A stretch of 64,000 bases of DNA from Rotaria macrura. Lineage: Eukaryota; Rotifera; Eurotatoria; Philodinida; Philodinidae. The position numbers and the translations under genes are program-made. The notes beneath the pieces are model-generated. The model ran no database searches. It saw nothing but the letters and a program-made list of their open reading frames with translations, and was not told the origin of the DNA. Location of the stretch: assembly GCA_900239685.1 (NCBI GenBank), contig OENT01000218.1:62001-126000 (forward strand), written 5' to 3'. Below are positions 10,734 through 22,535 of the stretch, piece after piece (position 1 is the first letter of the stretch; each line of letters starts with the position of its first letter).

Positions 10734-11616
10734 ATGCGTTGGGAATTCAAAGCTAATAATCCTTATGAAAGTCGCCGTGCTGAAGGTATGAAATGAATAA
10801 CAACCATAGGAAAACGTAAGGAACTTTTGAAAAATAATTCTTTATTCGTAGGCGAACGCATTCGTCGTGAATATTCCGATCGATGTGCAGTTATTGTTGA
10901 ACGTGCACCGAATTCACGTATTCCTGATCTTCCATCGAAGAAATATTTAGTGCCAAATGATCTTACAGTAATGAATTTATTTTTCGTCGTTTTTTTTAAA
11001 CATTTTTGATTATGATATTCAAGGTCGGTCAATTTTATTTTCTCATTCGTAAACGTGTTCAACTTCGACCTGAAGATGCACTCTTTTTCTTTGTCAATAA
11101 TGTATGTATTTTAAGTCAAACTCTTCATTCGTCTGGACTAATTTTCGATGACGATAAAACTCAACATTTTTCAATACCAATATTCTCTTTTCCAATGAGT
11201 TTCATTCGAAGACGAACAATCTCTTGACTATTTATCGATTTATCTGCATCAATTATGATGGTATCTGTTGAATTATACGGAACAAAAAGAAAAACATTTA
11301 CTTTTATTCATCTGAAAAAGTTGACTTTTAAATCAATCGAATTTTGAAGTAGCAAAATTGAATCGTTTGATTCGAATTTAGTCCAGATGAAATGAAAAAA
11401 TGTTTTTTTCGGAATTGTAATGTAAGCATAAAGTTTTTATTTGATTTTTAAATAGACTATTCCGAGTACATCGATGACTATGGGCGCTCTTTATCAAGAA
11501 CATGTTAGTCGAATTTTAATTTCCTATATAGTTTGTTTTTGTTTTTTATTTTATTTTAGGCGGATGAAGATAAATTTCTGTATGTAGTTTATAGTGACGA
11601 ATCAATCTATGGTTAA
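10734..11616 (+). CDS. GABARAP: ATG8/GABARAP-family ubiquitin-like protein
   Basis: Predicted 116-residue protein in five exons: 10734-10785, 10852-10967, 11024-11101, 11456-11503 and 11560-11616. It aligns over its whole length with GABARAP: MRWEFK start, [48 protein letters not shown], the [13 protein letters not shown] segment and [16 protein letters not shown]8 proteins are conjugated to phosphatidylethanolamine on the autophagosome membrane via ATG7, ATG3 and ATG12-ATG5-ATG16, and bind LIR motifs. Most are made with residues after the reactive Gly that ATG4 removes; here TAA directly follows the Gly116 codon, so the Gly is already exposed. The third intron is 354 bp; the others are about 55-66 bp. 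Identity as ATG8 is firm; GABARAP rather than LC3 rests on the YSDESIYG end. Confidence 0.93.
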
Positions 11617-14007
11617 TTCAATCATAAACTTTGATTTTTAAAATATAATTATATTAAATATACTTTTCTCTTCGACAATGATATTTTAAACAGCTTATAG
11701 TCGGTAGAACTTTTTCTGTTTCATTTTCTTGTCTGTATGTATTTTTCCTTGAACTATGTATTATACGTCTTTTCTTTATTGTAATATACTTGAGTTCACT
11801 AGTTCATATGGTGATCAATAGCCTTATGCATTAGTTAGAGATGAACATAGTTATTTTCAATATGATCTATTATTACCGATGTATTATTAAGTTTGAGAAT
11901 CAATATTATAATTCGAGATTAGACTTTGTAGAAAGTTCTTTTTAAATAAAAAATTTTTTCTTTCACAATCAAATGAAGCTTCACTTTCTATTGACATAAA
12001 TGAAAATCATCAATACAGAAAAAGGATTATGTTTTTTGTATTACTTATTTGCACGTGTTCTAATCAATGAAAATAATGTCACATGTTGTGATCGAGTATT
12101 TTATTTTTAATAACGAATTTTTGATATCATTACCATAGGTACGCATACTACGACAATGAATCTATCAGTTTTATCTAAGAATACTCGAAAAATTGATATA
12201 TTTCATTTCAAGCCATGACATGTTTAAGATTCTTTTATTTACACACTTCAATGACGAGTAAATCTTGAAGATTTGTTAACGGCAGTTACTTGTATTTAAT
12301 GGCGGCAGAAAGAAGAAACTGGATATGGCTTCAATTTCTTACTCAGACTTTACACCTAGAGGCTCAGTCTCAGTCGAATTATTAACATGAGACTTGGCTG
12401 CATGCAAGTTTAACTTTATTTAAAACGCCGATTCTCGTCTTTTTATCGAATATTAACATTTCTATTACATTGATTTATATGTTGTGATGAGTAGAACTGA
12501 AAAACCTGAGGCAACAGTAAATTCACTGAGTATAGGGTGTGAATGTGATTTGACATGTATGTGTAAACCTCATATTCACACCCAACAAGTCTTCACCTTT
12601 GGACTAATAATATTTCAATAGACTAACAATCGATTGACGAATTCAACAAAGTTGCTAAAAGTTCGAAATATTCATTATCGTTTCACATCGATAATACATC
12701 TAGAAATAGATACAGAGTAGCAGTGACAAGATGATTTACCCCTTGAATAGACTTAGTCCACCTATTTTGAAAATATTAACAATGTAGTAAATAACAATTT
12801 TCAAGAAACAAGCAATATGCTTTCAATCTACATTTGCCAGATACATGTGTAGCTGATAAATATATATTCAGGAGACAACTGCTAAATGTCGTAGTTAAAG
12901 GAGCCAAGACAACAATACATTTATTATAGAAAAAAGCTATCAGTTGATACTAATGTAAAAGGATTCTAGTTCTTATGATTATTTGCAAATGCATCTATCA
13001 CTTGCTCAACATCTATTTCCAATGAACATTCTACTGTTCAAACTGTTAAATGGTTGAGATGATCGTTATTCATAAAACTTCTTGTACATGACGATATTAA
13101 TTTCATTTTTAGAAAAGCTTCTTTTACATTGAACTTGTGACATAGGCAATTTTATATTAGTCGATTTGCTGTTAACCATTAGTTGAATTACCGAAAATTC
13201 GTTGTTAGTCACCTGTAAATTATCGTCTATATGATCAAAAACTATTTTAACATCATCAATATTTAGAACATTTTCTCTATCTGAATAAAACTTTGAAAGA
13301 CTTTTAAATAATGATATAACTTTGCCTCAGACACGAGCGGCGCGAAAGGGTTCGATCAGGAGGGTCAATCCTAAAATTGGTGAAAACTACCAGATAGCTC
13401 TCTACAAGGGCCAAACAACTCATTTCTGATTTTTGTCACTTAAATCAATTGATTTTAATTTAAAAAAAGCACAGAAATGAAGAAAATCGGATTGAAGATG
13501 TCTCACCTTTGATTGATATTTTCAGCAACAAGGATACCAAATTTTATCTTTTTAATCGAGTCACTCATTTTTTTGATTGTAAATCAAAATGATAAGCTGT
13601 TGCACGCTTGGCCTTCTCCAAAACCGGAGAAAATTGATTAATGGATTTCCCCGAAAACCCGAGTAAACTTCTTTGTAAAATAAATGCAACCAACTTCAAA
13701 ATTTTCGAAATCGGAGAAACTTCAGGTCAACTAAGTAGCAGGGGAGGGAGTGACGTGGCCCTTGATCCTAGGAACGACTTCTGAATTTTATGTACATATA
13801 ATCGATTAATTGATAGTATAACTTGTCACAAAAATCAGCTGGTATTAATAGTACTTCAGTTGACCGATTATCGATGAAACTAGAATTGGCCAGCTGTTGT
13901 TTGATGTGGTCTGTATTGCTCAACTAAATTAATCTTATTTAATGTACTAAATTTTCTAGCTTGACAATAAATATAATCAAATGATTGCTGATTTCTTAAG
14001 CCTCCCT
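11617..14007. other. Gene-poor stretch downstream of ATG8
   Basis: No coding, RNA or inverted-repeat structure was recognised with confidence. The part near 13325-13790 is distinctly richer in G and C than its flanks, which hints at an inserted element, but its ends were not found. Confidence 0.4.
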
Positions 14008-14340
14008 CCCAGGAAAATCATTCCGACAGTCGAATCCAATCAGATTCCCAGACAACATCTCGATCCAATTTTATGTGAAGTTCTATATAACTGATGAATT
14101 CCTGTACGAATCCGGGTTGTGGAAAGATATTCGAATCCTTAGTATTGTAATCCGATCATATCTTACTGTGGGGTTCTATGCAACCTGTCGGAGGGCTTTG
14201 ACCCATCTCTAGTGTTGACTCCATATACTAAATAGTGTACAAATAATAAAATATGAATTTTCATCGGATCCATTAGTAGTTCCTCAACCAGGAATCCCAT
14301 CGGATTTTGTCAGTTCATCGAATCTTGCAGTGCCAATAGA
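14008..14340. mobile_element. Probable non-autonomous element with GGATTC/ATCCGAT-type motif swarm
   Basis: A stretch beginning with CCCAGG and carrying many degenerate copies of GAATCC, ATCCGA and their reverse complements. The same motif set recurs at 52190-52508. The left end is tentative and no convincing right end was found. Confidence 0.35.
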
Positions 14341-15265
14341 CTTCAGCATTGAATTCATTTCTCTTAATTGTAATGGCATACAACAACATTGGCTTAGTTT
14401 GCCAAACTCAAGGCAAGTTTGAAACAGCTTTGAAAAATTTTAATAAGGCGCATCATAGTATCGTAGATTTTCACCCGATAATAGGCAAATACACTGAAGC
14501 TCTGAACTTTTATGAGACAGTACTTGCTAATCAATTAAAATCTTTGCTTGCAGATCATCGAGACATTGTAATGACATGCGTCAACACTGCAGAAATTCTT
14601 CACTGTTAAGGCAAGTATGACGAGGCTATGGAGTTTATCACAAAGCAGCTAGTATCTCCTTAAGATCTCTGCAGAGAATCATTCCGATATTGGAATGATT
14701 TACAGCAACATTACGTCAGTTTACAAGGATCAAAGAAATTATATCGAAGCTTTGGATTATTATAAAAAAAAGAATTGAATATATTGAATTAAAATCTCTG
14801 CCTCGGAATCCTTTGAAAATTGGTCGGATATACAAGGAAATTGCAGTAATTTACAATATTCAGAATCATCATACTGACGCTTACAACTACGTTGAGAAGG
14901 TGCTGAACATAAAATTAAAATTATTACTTGAACATCTTCAGGATATTACGAACGCAAGCAACAACATCGAAGTAAATGACCGAGTCGGAGAGAGACATAC
15001 CGACGCCTTGAGCTATTGTGAAGAAATACTTCGAATTCAATCGAAAATCTTACCTAAAAATCGTCTAAACATTGCCAAGACATATAATAATTTTGGATTT
15101 ATTTACAAACGGCAAGCCAATTATATTTCAGTCATGCATTACTATTCAGAAATCCTTAAAATTCCATTAAAATACTTGCCCAAACATGATCGTGATATTG
15201 TGACAACATATTGGAATACGGGTACTCTTTACAGCTGTTTTGTAGACACAACGAAAACTTTGTAA
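14341..15265 (+). pseudogene. Decayed kinesin-light-chain-like TPR gene
   Basis: Two larger frames (14349-14609 and 14813-15265) and the sequence between them encode recurring units of about 42 residues with the pattern AYNNIGLVCQTQGKFETALK, then YEKxL, IxLKxLP and DIxTTYNN. These are tetratricopeptide repeats of the kinesin-light-chain type, common in large bdelloid families. The frame shifts between the two parts, TPR-like fragments between them contain stops, and no partner domain is seen at either end. It looks like a gene remnant. An alternative is a gene with unusual introns, but no good splice pairs were seen that would restore the repeats. Confidence 0.65.
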
Positions 15266-17340
15266 GAATGGCAGACAGCACTGTCTATTGCATTATAATC
15301 TTTACGACTGAGTCATACATGGATAGTATGTCTATCAGAGAAACTTACGTCAGAGCAAGGGCTAGTACTTGACGAAAAAGAGATGAACAACAACAAAGAC
15401 AACCACAAACGAATAATAAAAACAACACACAGATATAAGATCGGTCGTCATGAAACAACGGTTCTCCTGAATTATGTAGAAATGAAAAATGTTGAAAAGT
15501 ACATATTTCATATTGCAAGCATCAGTATATTGGAACGTTGAAAGGAAATTCTCAAAAAAGTGTACTGTTTATTCTCGGTATACTACCAATCTTATCAATA
15601 CACCTGATCTCCTCTAAGGTTTATCATATGTGATAACAAAATGAACGAATCAAGAGTGTAACCGTTAAATTACGGATGAGTCTTACGCTTTTTAAATTTT
15701 CTTTATTAAAATGTCATTTTCCCATCTAAAAAATTTCACAAATAAATTACGATTTCTATTTCTAACCCAACAATAGAACCCTTATACATAGTCATGCAGG
15801 CAAAAGAGTAGTGATTCGCAACAATAAAAGATTTACCCTAATAATATCGAAATATAAAAATGTCGAAAAAAACAGTATCGAAAACGAAAATTATAGATAT
15901 GTTTAAATATACAAACGTTGAAAATCATAATGCATGAAGCGATGAACTCCCTAACCCTCACCCACACTCTTGCACCCGCATTTAGATACCTCTTTATTGT
16001 TTTCTACATTTTCATTTTCGCCACTTTTATCTCTCGACCAAAGTAGTGATCACTCAATATAATTATTATTTGCAACATTATTTTGTTTTGATACTTTTCG
16101 TTTCAACATTTTAATTTTCTATATTTCTACTTTCGACTAAATTCAGGTTTACAGAAACAACGAACAAAATAATGGATGACTGTTCAATATGTGCGGAATT
16201 GTAAAATTTTAATATTTAGTTTTCATGCTAATACAGTTTCAGCTTCTTTTGTCTAAATTTTCATAATTCATGCTACTTTGTCTTTCAGATGGAGTATCGC
16301 TTTTCGTGTATGCGTTTGGATGTGAAATTTTATTTGCTTCCTAGTCACACCAACGTCAATACCCACACGATTAATCATGATTTTTCGAAACGATAATTGT
16401 CAGCTGAATCACGTGTTTATCGTCAATGTCTCCCTAAAAATCTGGTAATTTCTGTGATCAGTAGTGATTTTTATCTTTCATCGTATCAATAATTTTTGTG
16501 ATTTTAAGTAAATAAACTTTATTTTTATTTTTATATTCAGAATCTTATTAGTATTGACTTAAATTAATGAATATTTTTATTGACGAAATTAGGTGCACGT
16601 TAATATTACATGAACGAAGTATGTCAGAAAATGGAAAACAATAACGCCCTACGGCAATTTAACATAGTTACATGAGAACAGCTTCGCAAAAAGATAGAAT
16701 TTTTCCATGTGGAAATCGATGCTAAATAAAAGTGTCTGAAAATTTACCTCGCATATTTTATTTGTTCACATATTCAAATTTTAAATGATCGAAAATGAAT
16801 AAAATAGTCTAAATAAAAAACAGAACTACAGAAAACAAGTGTCATCCTATAAAGAAAATAATTCAACTTTAGATTACGATTGACGAGTGATAGAGTGATT
16901 TAATATTGAATCTAAGATGAAAAGAAATCTAATTGAAAAGAGGCATGATCCCATAACGCGTCTAAATTAAATTTTCTATGCCAAGAAGAAATTTTCGAAG
17001 AAAAAATAAATGTGAAATTTCTTTTGATGAAATTTAAGTGTCCGATCTAGTTCATATGACAGTAGCGACATACATACTAAAACTTAGTCGTTTTTTCATG
17101 CCTTTCAGTCCTCGTTGTATATGTTAAAAAATGCATAGAATTTTTAATTAAATGTAACTTATAAATCTTGGGAGATTTCTCTAATTAACTCATACATCGT
17201 AATCAATCACCACAATCAGTGTCTAGACCTTCATTCACCCATTCACATAGCGACAAATTTGGATAAATAATTTCTTGTACCATAATTTTGGTAAAATTTG
17301 ATTCAATCACTGATTTTTTTCGAAATCATTAAAATTGCAG
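15266..17340. other. Gene-poor AT-rich stretch
   Basis: Only short meaningless frames are present, and no repeat or RNA gene was recognised. Confidence 0.4.
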
Positions 17341-17344
17341 AAAA

Positions 17345-17432
17345 TTTCATGGCATGAACATCCATGCCCATAACCACGCTCACACTCAAACCAACAGTCA
17401 TAACCATACTCACACCGATACCCGCCCTCTTT
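17345..17432. repeat. Degenerate CCCATA/CACACC-type hexamer array, copy A
   Basis: A short stretch with roughly 6-bp periodicity built from variants of CCCATA, CACACT and AACCAC. It is similar to the larger array at 28668-28835 and marks the left edge of the duplicated segment. Confidence 0.5.
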
Positions 17433-18370
17433 CTCTTCAATAAAAAATAGCTGTAATATGCTTCAGTGATCACTGTTGTAAAAAACATTATCAAGGTAGA
17501 TCTATCGATTTTTTTTCGTTTTCCTCACTGTGTCGTCGTTCTTTTACAATAATGATGTACAAACTAGGCCTTGCATAACAAGGTTAAAATACCTTGTGTT
17601 TTTTATGGTTGAGACCCCATGGAAATAGCCACTGTTGTATTTCGTCAAAATAATGCAAATGTTCTACGTTTTTTTATTACATGCAATAATTGAGTTGGTT
17701 GAACATTAGACTGTTTGCATATCAACGACGTTTTTTCCAAAAGTTAAAATTATCTACCTATATTTATTACCGCAGCAAACTATTCACTTTCATTTATAAA
17801 TTGTTTTATTCAAAGATGATGGAGTAACTAAATATCGTCACTGTCTTTTGTTACAATAGCAAATATTCGCTTGTGTGGCGTTCACTATTCATAGTACTTT
17901 TCTAGATTATCACTGGCAACATTAAGTCTTCACTACAAACTCTCAACTATAATGAGGGAAAATTACTTAATGTTTGATAGGATGAGGAAGTGAATGCGCG
18001 TACGCTTTTTCTTTTAAGATGAATCCACAACTAGAAATTCACATCAATATATATATATATATATGCATACGGATACGCACACTTACAGTCATACCTACAG
18101 GCACGCCCTGAAAGGACAACAACCTCAGTTGCACTCGGATGCTAGCTGATGCACACCTTTTGTTTTTAGATGTCATAATTCTTAGGAACGAAGCAGCCAC
18201 TGGTGGACACAAAACAATTATATGAAACAAATTCTATCAATTGAACACTTCGCGCTTGGTAACTAAAAAACCTTGATCGACAAGGATACTACCGTATGAT
18301 ACTTCAATATGTTTAGATGTTATTGCTCTCTATAGGAAAAATTAAACTGATCACGCCAAGCAATTGAATA

Positions 18371-19315
18371 ATGAAACATAAACCAATTTTCCTTGCTCTT
18401 TCAAGTTTTATTACTGGAAACATTTGTTTCTTCACGCTTACAGAATGGGTCGGTTATAAGTTTATGGAACAATCTCGTAAAACATCCGATTCATCCTTAT
18501 CATTATCAACCGATCGAATACCACATCAACAATGTCGCCAATCACTCGAGGAGTCCGATGGATTCTTTTGTGAATACGATCAAGATTGGTCTCGTCGTAA
18601 ATCTATTCATCGTTCTCAAAATAAAAGGAATCGTCTTTCGAATAAACGACGTTCGTTTTTTCTTGATAATTGGGAGCCAACATTTCATTGTAAATTTCAA
18701 CAACGTTTTGGAGACCCAGACGGTTGTAAATGGGTATGCGATATACATAGATTCCAAGCGAACAATTCAGAAATACCTCTCATTTACTCCTTCGGTTCAA
18801 GAAATGACTTTAGCTTTGAAGAAACCATGAAAAAAGCACTGCCAATCAGTGAAATTCATACATTCGACATGAACTTGCATACGTGTCCGAAGAATATTTG
18901 TACGTTTCATCAAGCTACATTAGGAAACGGAAAAGATAACAAAAGTCAATCATTAGAACAAATTATCAATGCACTACATCATCAAAAGCGAAGAATCGAT
19001 ATTCTTAAAGTAGATATTGAAGGAAGTGAATTTGATCTATTTAACGAACTATTCAATTCTACTACGACAATCTCAAAGTCAAAAAATCTGGCTTCAACCC
19101 CTCAAAAACCATATATCCGCCAGATTCTTGTAGAAATTCATTTGCAATGGAACACTGGAGACAATGAAACCCTTCGTGCACATAACTTATTCGAACTATT
19201 TCGCCAGAATAATTACGCCATATTTCACAAAGAAGTGAATTTCTTCGATTGCGCCAATGTATTCGAATATGGGTTTATTCGACTCAATCCAACGTTTTTT
19301 CTTGACTCATCCTAA
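18371..19315 (+). CDS. METTL24-like methyltransferase (Methyltransf_22/FkbM-like), copy A
   Basis: A single-exon, 314-residue protein. Residues 6-26 form a hydrophobic segment after MKHK, suggesting a signal-anchor and a Golgi/ER or secreted fate. The middle holds a conserved CKWVCD stretch (119-124), the probable SAM-binding LIYSFGSRNDFSFE (137-150), EIHTFDMNL (161-169) and ILKVDIEGSEFDLF (211-224), in the order seen in METTL24 and related FkbM-like proteins. The C-terminus has ILVEIHLQW and HNLFELFR. No substrate is established for this family. A near copy lies at 30253-31197; the two proteins are about 84% identical by my count. The frame is intact, so the gene is probably functional. It has no introns, unlike the conserved genes at 2.7-11.6 kb. 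Confidence 0.82.
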   Translation: MKHKPIFLALSSFITGNICFFTLTEWVGYKFMEQSRKTSDSSLSLSTDRIPHQQCRQSLEESDGFFCEYDQDWSRRKSIHRSQNKRNRLSNKRRSFFLDNWEPTFHCKFQQRFGDPDGCKWVCDIHRFQANNSEIPLIYSFGSRNDFSFEETMKKALPISEIHTFDMNLHTCPKNICTFHQATLGNGKDNKSQSLEQIINALHHQKRRIDILKVDIEGSEFDLFNELFNSTTTISKSKNLASTPQKPYIRQILVEIHLQWNTGDNETLRAHNLFELFRQNNYAIFHKEVNFFDCANVFEYGFIRLNPTFFLDSS

Positions 19316-19479
19316 TAAAAGAACGGTCTCATCTAAATCTCCTGTGAATAATAGAGTTGTCTCATAGTTTATAAATGACACTTAGCTGTTGGTATGATGG
19401 TACGTGTTAGAGCGGATAGGTTTGCGAGTAGACGGAGGTGAGTTTCTGTGGAAATACAAGTGGGCTATGTAATATAAAT

Positions 19480-20126
19480 TTAGGGTGAAGAAAAGATTCA
19501 CCACCACCCATCCTCACACATCCACATGGCATGATTTAAACGGAATCGTGATCAATTGTTTCAAAAGATAATACGAATTAAAATAAATTTCAAAAGAGTT
19601 TGCGTTCTGAATCGAATTTTTAACAGATCAACTCGCTCAAGTTCCTCATGAAATTCTTTTCAAATAGATCTAATCTTAATTTTATCCATTTCCGATCTCT
19701 TTCTTATCGTGATATTTACAACAAACTAGTTGGGAAGCTTCGTGTGATATAATCAGCAATGCTTGTGGAAATAGAATCCAAATGAATGCTCATTCGATAA
19801 ATTTTTTTACACCCTTTTCCCAATCCATGAAAAGAAATCTCTATTTTGTGAATCTCTAACGTAAAATGTAAAACCTGTTTCCTAAATTTATTGAAAGATC
19901 TCGAGCATTTGTCGCTCATGATCGCTTCAATGTGTACGAGTTGTATTTAGCTAGAACACTTAATCTCAAGAAATTCACTGCCAAAGCAAGTAACATAGGT
20001 AACATTCCACTATTGAAATTCATACAGATGTGAATTTTTGCTAGGCGGTACAGTTTCTGAAGTAAAGCAGCTCTTCGATGCAAATCTGCACTCTTCATAA
20101 ATTCTTCCCTAGAGTATTTTTGAAAA
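19480..20126. other. Unusually conserved 3' flank of METTL24-like copy A
   Basis: This stretch is almost identical to 31360-32007, more so than much of the coding sequence beside it. On the minus strand it holds two frames overlapping at ATGA (19716-19919, and one running left from the gap to 19916), and both are kept in the second copy. The frames are rich in hydrophobic residues and include LHRRAALLQKLYRLAK, but I do not recognise a family. It may be part of a minus-strand gene that continues into the gap, or a conserved non-coding tract. Confidence 0.4.
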
Positions 20127-20543
20127 NNNNNNNNNNNNNNNNNNNNNNNNNNNNNNNNNNNNNNNNNNNNNNNNNNNNNNNNNNNNNNNNNNNNNNNNNN
20201 NNNNNNNNNNNNNNNNNNNNNNNNNNNNNNNNNNNNNNNNNNNNNNNNNNNNNNNNNNNNNNNNNNNNNNNNNNNNNNNNNNNNNNNNNNNNNNNNNNNN
20301 NNNNNNNNNNNNNNNNNNNNNNNNNNNNNNNNNNNNNNNNNNNNNNNNNNNNNNNNNNNNNNNNNNNNNNNNNNNNNNNNNNNNNNNNNNNNNNNNNNNN
20401 NNNNNNNNNNNNNNNNNNNNNNNNNNNNNNNNNNNNNNNNNNNNNNNNNNNNNNNNNNNNNNNNNNNNNNNNNNNNNNNNNNNNNNNNNNNNNNNNNNNN
20501 NNNNNNNNNNNNNNNNNNNNNNNNNNNNNNNNNNNNNNNNNNN
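20127..20543. other. Assembly gap (N run)
   Basis: 417 undefined bases. By alignment with the second copy, the missing part corresponds to about 32008-32400, which contains its own gap. Confidence 0.98.
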
Positions 20544-21035
20544 CATAGGATGAGGACAAAAGTTAGTAATGACGGTGTTCGCAAAGCATTGCTTGTCTGC
20601 TGAGTTATCACCAAAATATAGGGAAGTGAAGCCTGTTTATCCCTGAGAGGAAATAATTTCTATGCAAAATGCAGTCGTTGATAGTAGGAGTAAATTATTC
20701 CAGACTGAAACAAATGCTGAACTGCTCGATTGTTGCATGTAAACTTAAGTGGAATCGAGCTGTTAAAGTCTTCATTAAGAGTTCATGAGGGAGATTTCTT
20801 TTTTAATTAGAAGAAAAGTTAAATTCTTGCTCTCTTTTATTTCAATGCGCTCAACCTTCTTTGAAGCTCATCTACTTTTAAGAACTATACGAGTGCTGAT
20901 ACCGATAGTCAATAATGTGCACTTGTATCATGAAGACTCATAGTAAATCATCAATGAGAGTATAGACATCGTATACTTATTATTGTATTTCTAGGATCTA
21001 GAGATCACAGAGTTGTATAATGAAATACGAAAATT

Positions 21036-22535
21036 ATCGTGGACACTCGTAAAATATGAACTTTTTATTTGATTAGTTTATAAATTGTATGTTAAGTGAA
21101 CCAACTGACTTCGACTCACATGTCTCGCGCACCACTGTGAACCAGTAATCATGCTATGTTGTCAGATGAGTGCAAAGACACTTTTTCGTGAAATTAATAG
21201 AAGATGCACTTTTCACTAGTGACATCTATTTTTATATTTTTCCTATGAATATATCCGAAAGATTCCCGTATAATAGAATCGAGAAACAATGAAGTAACAT
21301 TACTATAATATTCTTATTACTAGTTACTACCGTTTTACTATAGTAATACATCTAGGAGGAGGTCAGTTTCAAGGGAGATCGATATGATAATGTATGGAGA
21401 TTGAAGGCGGCAACATTGATTTCACAATTTATACTCATCAGTGCTTATAGAACGCTGATCTCTCAAGATAAAATGCGAACACAAAATTTGCCTGAGTTTA
21501 TTGTCGAGTTGTAATATGACTCAGAAGAGAATCAATTTCTATGTGCAACATTTGTACTATCTCATGCTTTTACCCAACGTTCATTAAATGAACATATATT
21601 TTATCACCGTATAACAAAAAGCGAAAGAAAAATAATGGGTGCGTTAAATAAACGTAAATATACAAAACAATTCCACAATATTATAAGAAAAACTGAATAG
21701 AATTCGAAAACAATGGCACCTTGTAGTTAACAAGAATCAAAAATAAATCAAACAAAACTAGGACATTAAGTTCGACGAAAAGAAATTTAAAACTGACAGA
21801 TGATAATACAACTGATCAAATCCTTTACATCATCTCTGACTTATGTAAACGATTTCTAAGTACCAGGACATCATTATGTTGAAAATTAAAGAGTGAGACA
21901 CAATTCAAATTTTTTTTCCTCTAAAACTCAAATTCATAGGCATCTCCAGGTGGTGGGATGCATTTTGTTCGGTTACGTATAAAATTCAGAAGTTTCTGGT
22001 ACCCGAATCACAGATTAAATTTCATAAGGAGGGAAATATGTTTTAATTTCATAAGTAACTTCAGAATCTGCCAATAAAAGTATAAGTTATTTGGGTCTGA
22101 AGGTATAGCATTGCAAAGTAAATCAATACAAACAAGTGATGTATTCGATTGGCTATGGAGTAGACGAACGAAAACAAAATGTCATATGAATAATAACGCA
22201 TATGAAATTAAAAATTTCAAATTGCAGCATCGAAAAATTTTTTTAATAATATCTGCATCAAGAAATGTAGAAACTACGATAAAGATTTGTGATTGTCGAT
22301 AATTTCGCATATCATTAAAACTTAAGGTCTTTAAACAGATTTCAAAACAAACTTGTTTGTTTACTTGATCTTACACAGTTGACATAAACCAGAAGCTTTT
22401 GTAGAAAATTTTTCTCAGATCTTCTCTTAATCATCCGTAAACATACATGAAAAAGACGATGTCTTATCTTCATTGAATTTTCTTTCAGATCGATCATCCA
22501 TTTTCTATGATGCATACTAAAGAAATACAAAACAA
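21036..22535. other. Gene-poor stretch
   Basis: No coding sequence was recognised. A small imperfect palindromic region around 21300-21350 (TTACTATAAT and ATAGTAATAC) is the only structure noted. Confidence 0.4.

Larger units (their letters stand above)
17340..21035 (+). repeat. Segmental duplication, copy A
   Basis: This segment is repeated in the same orientation at about 28670-32880. Shared landmarks, in order, are: a hexamer-like array; ATGCTTCAGTGATCACT; a stretch around GAGTTGGTTGAA; a METTL24-like gene; a long, nearly identical 3' flank; an assembly gap; and an end near 21030. Similarity is weak at both outer flanks and very high in the centre. Borders are judged by eye. Confidence 0.8.

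Noticed and set aside
20078-20614. Open frames running across the N gap
   Set aside because: They consist mostly of undefined bases; no coding claim is possible.
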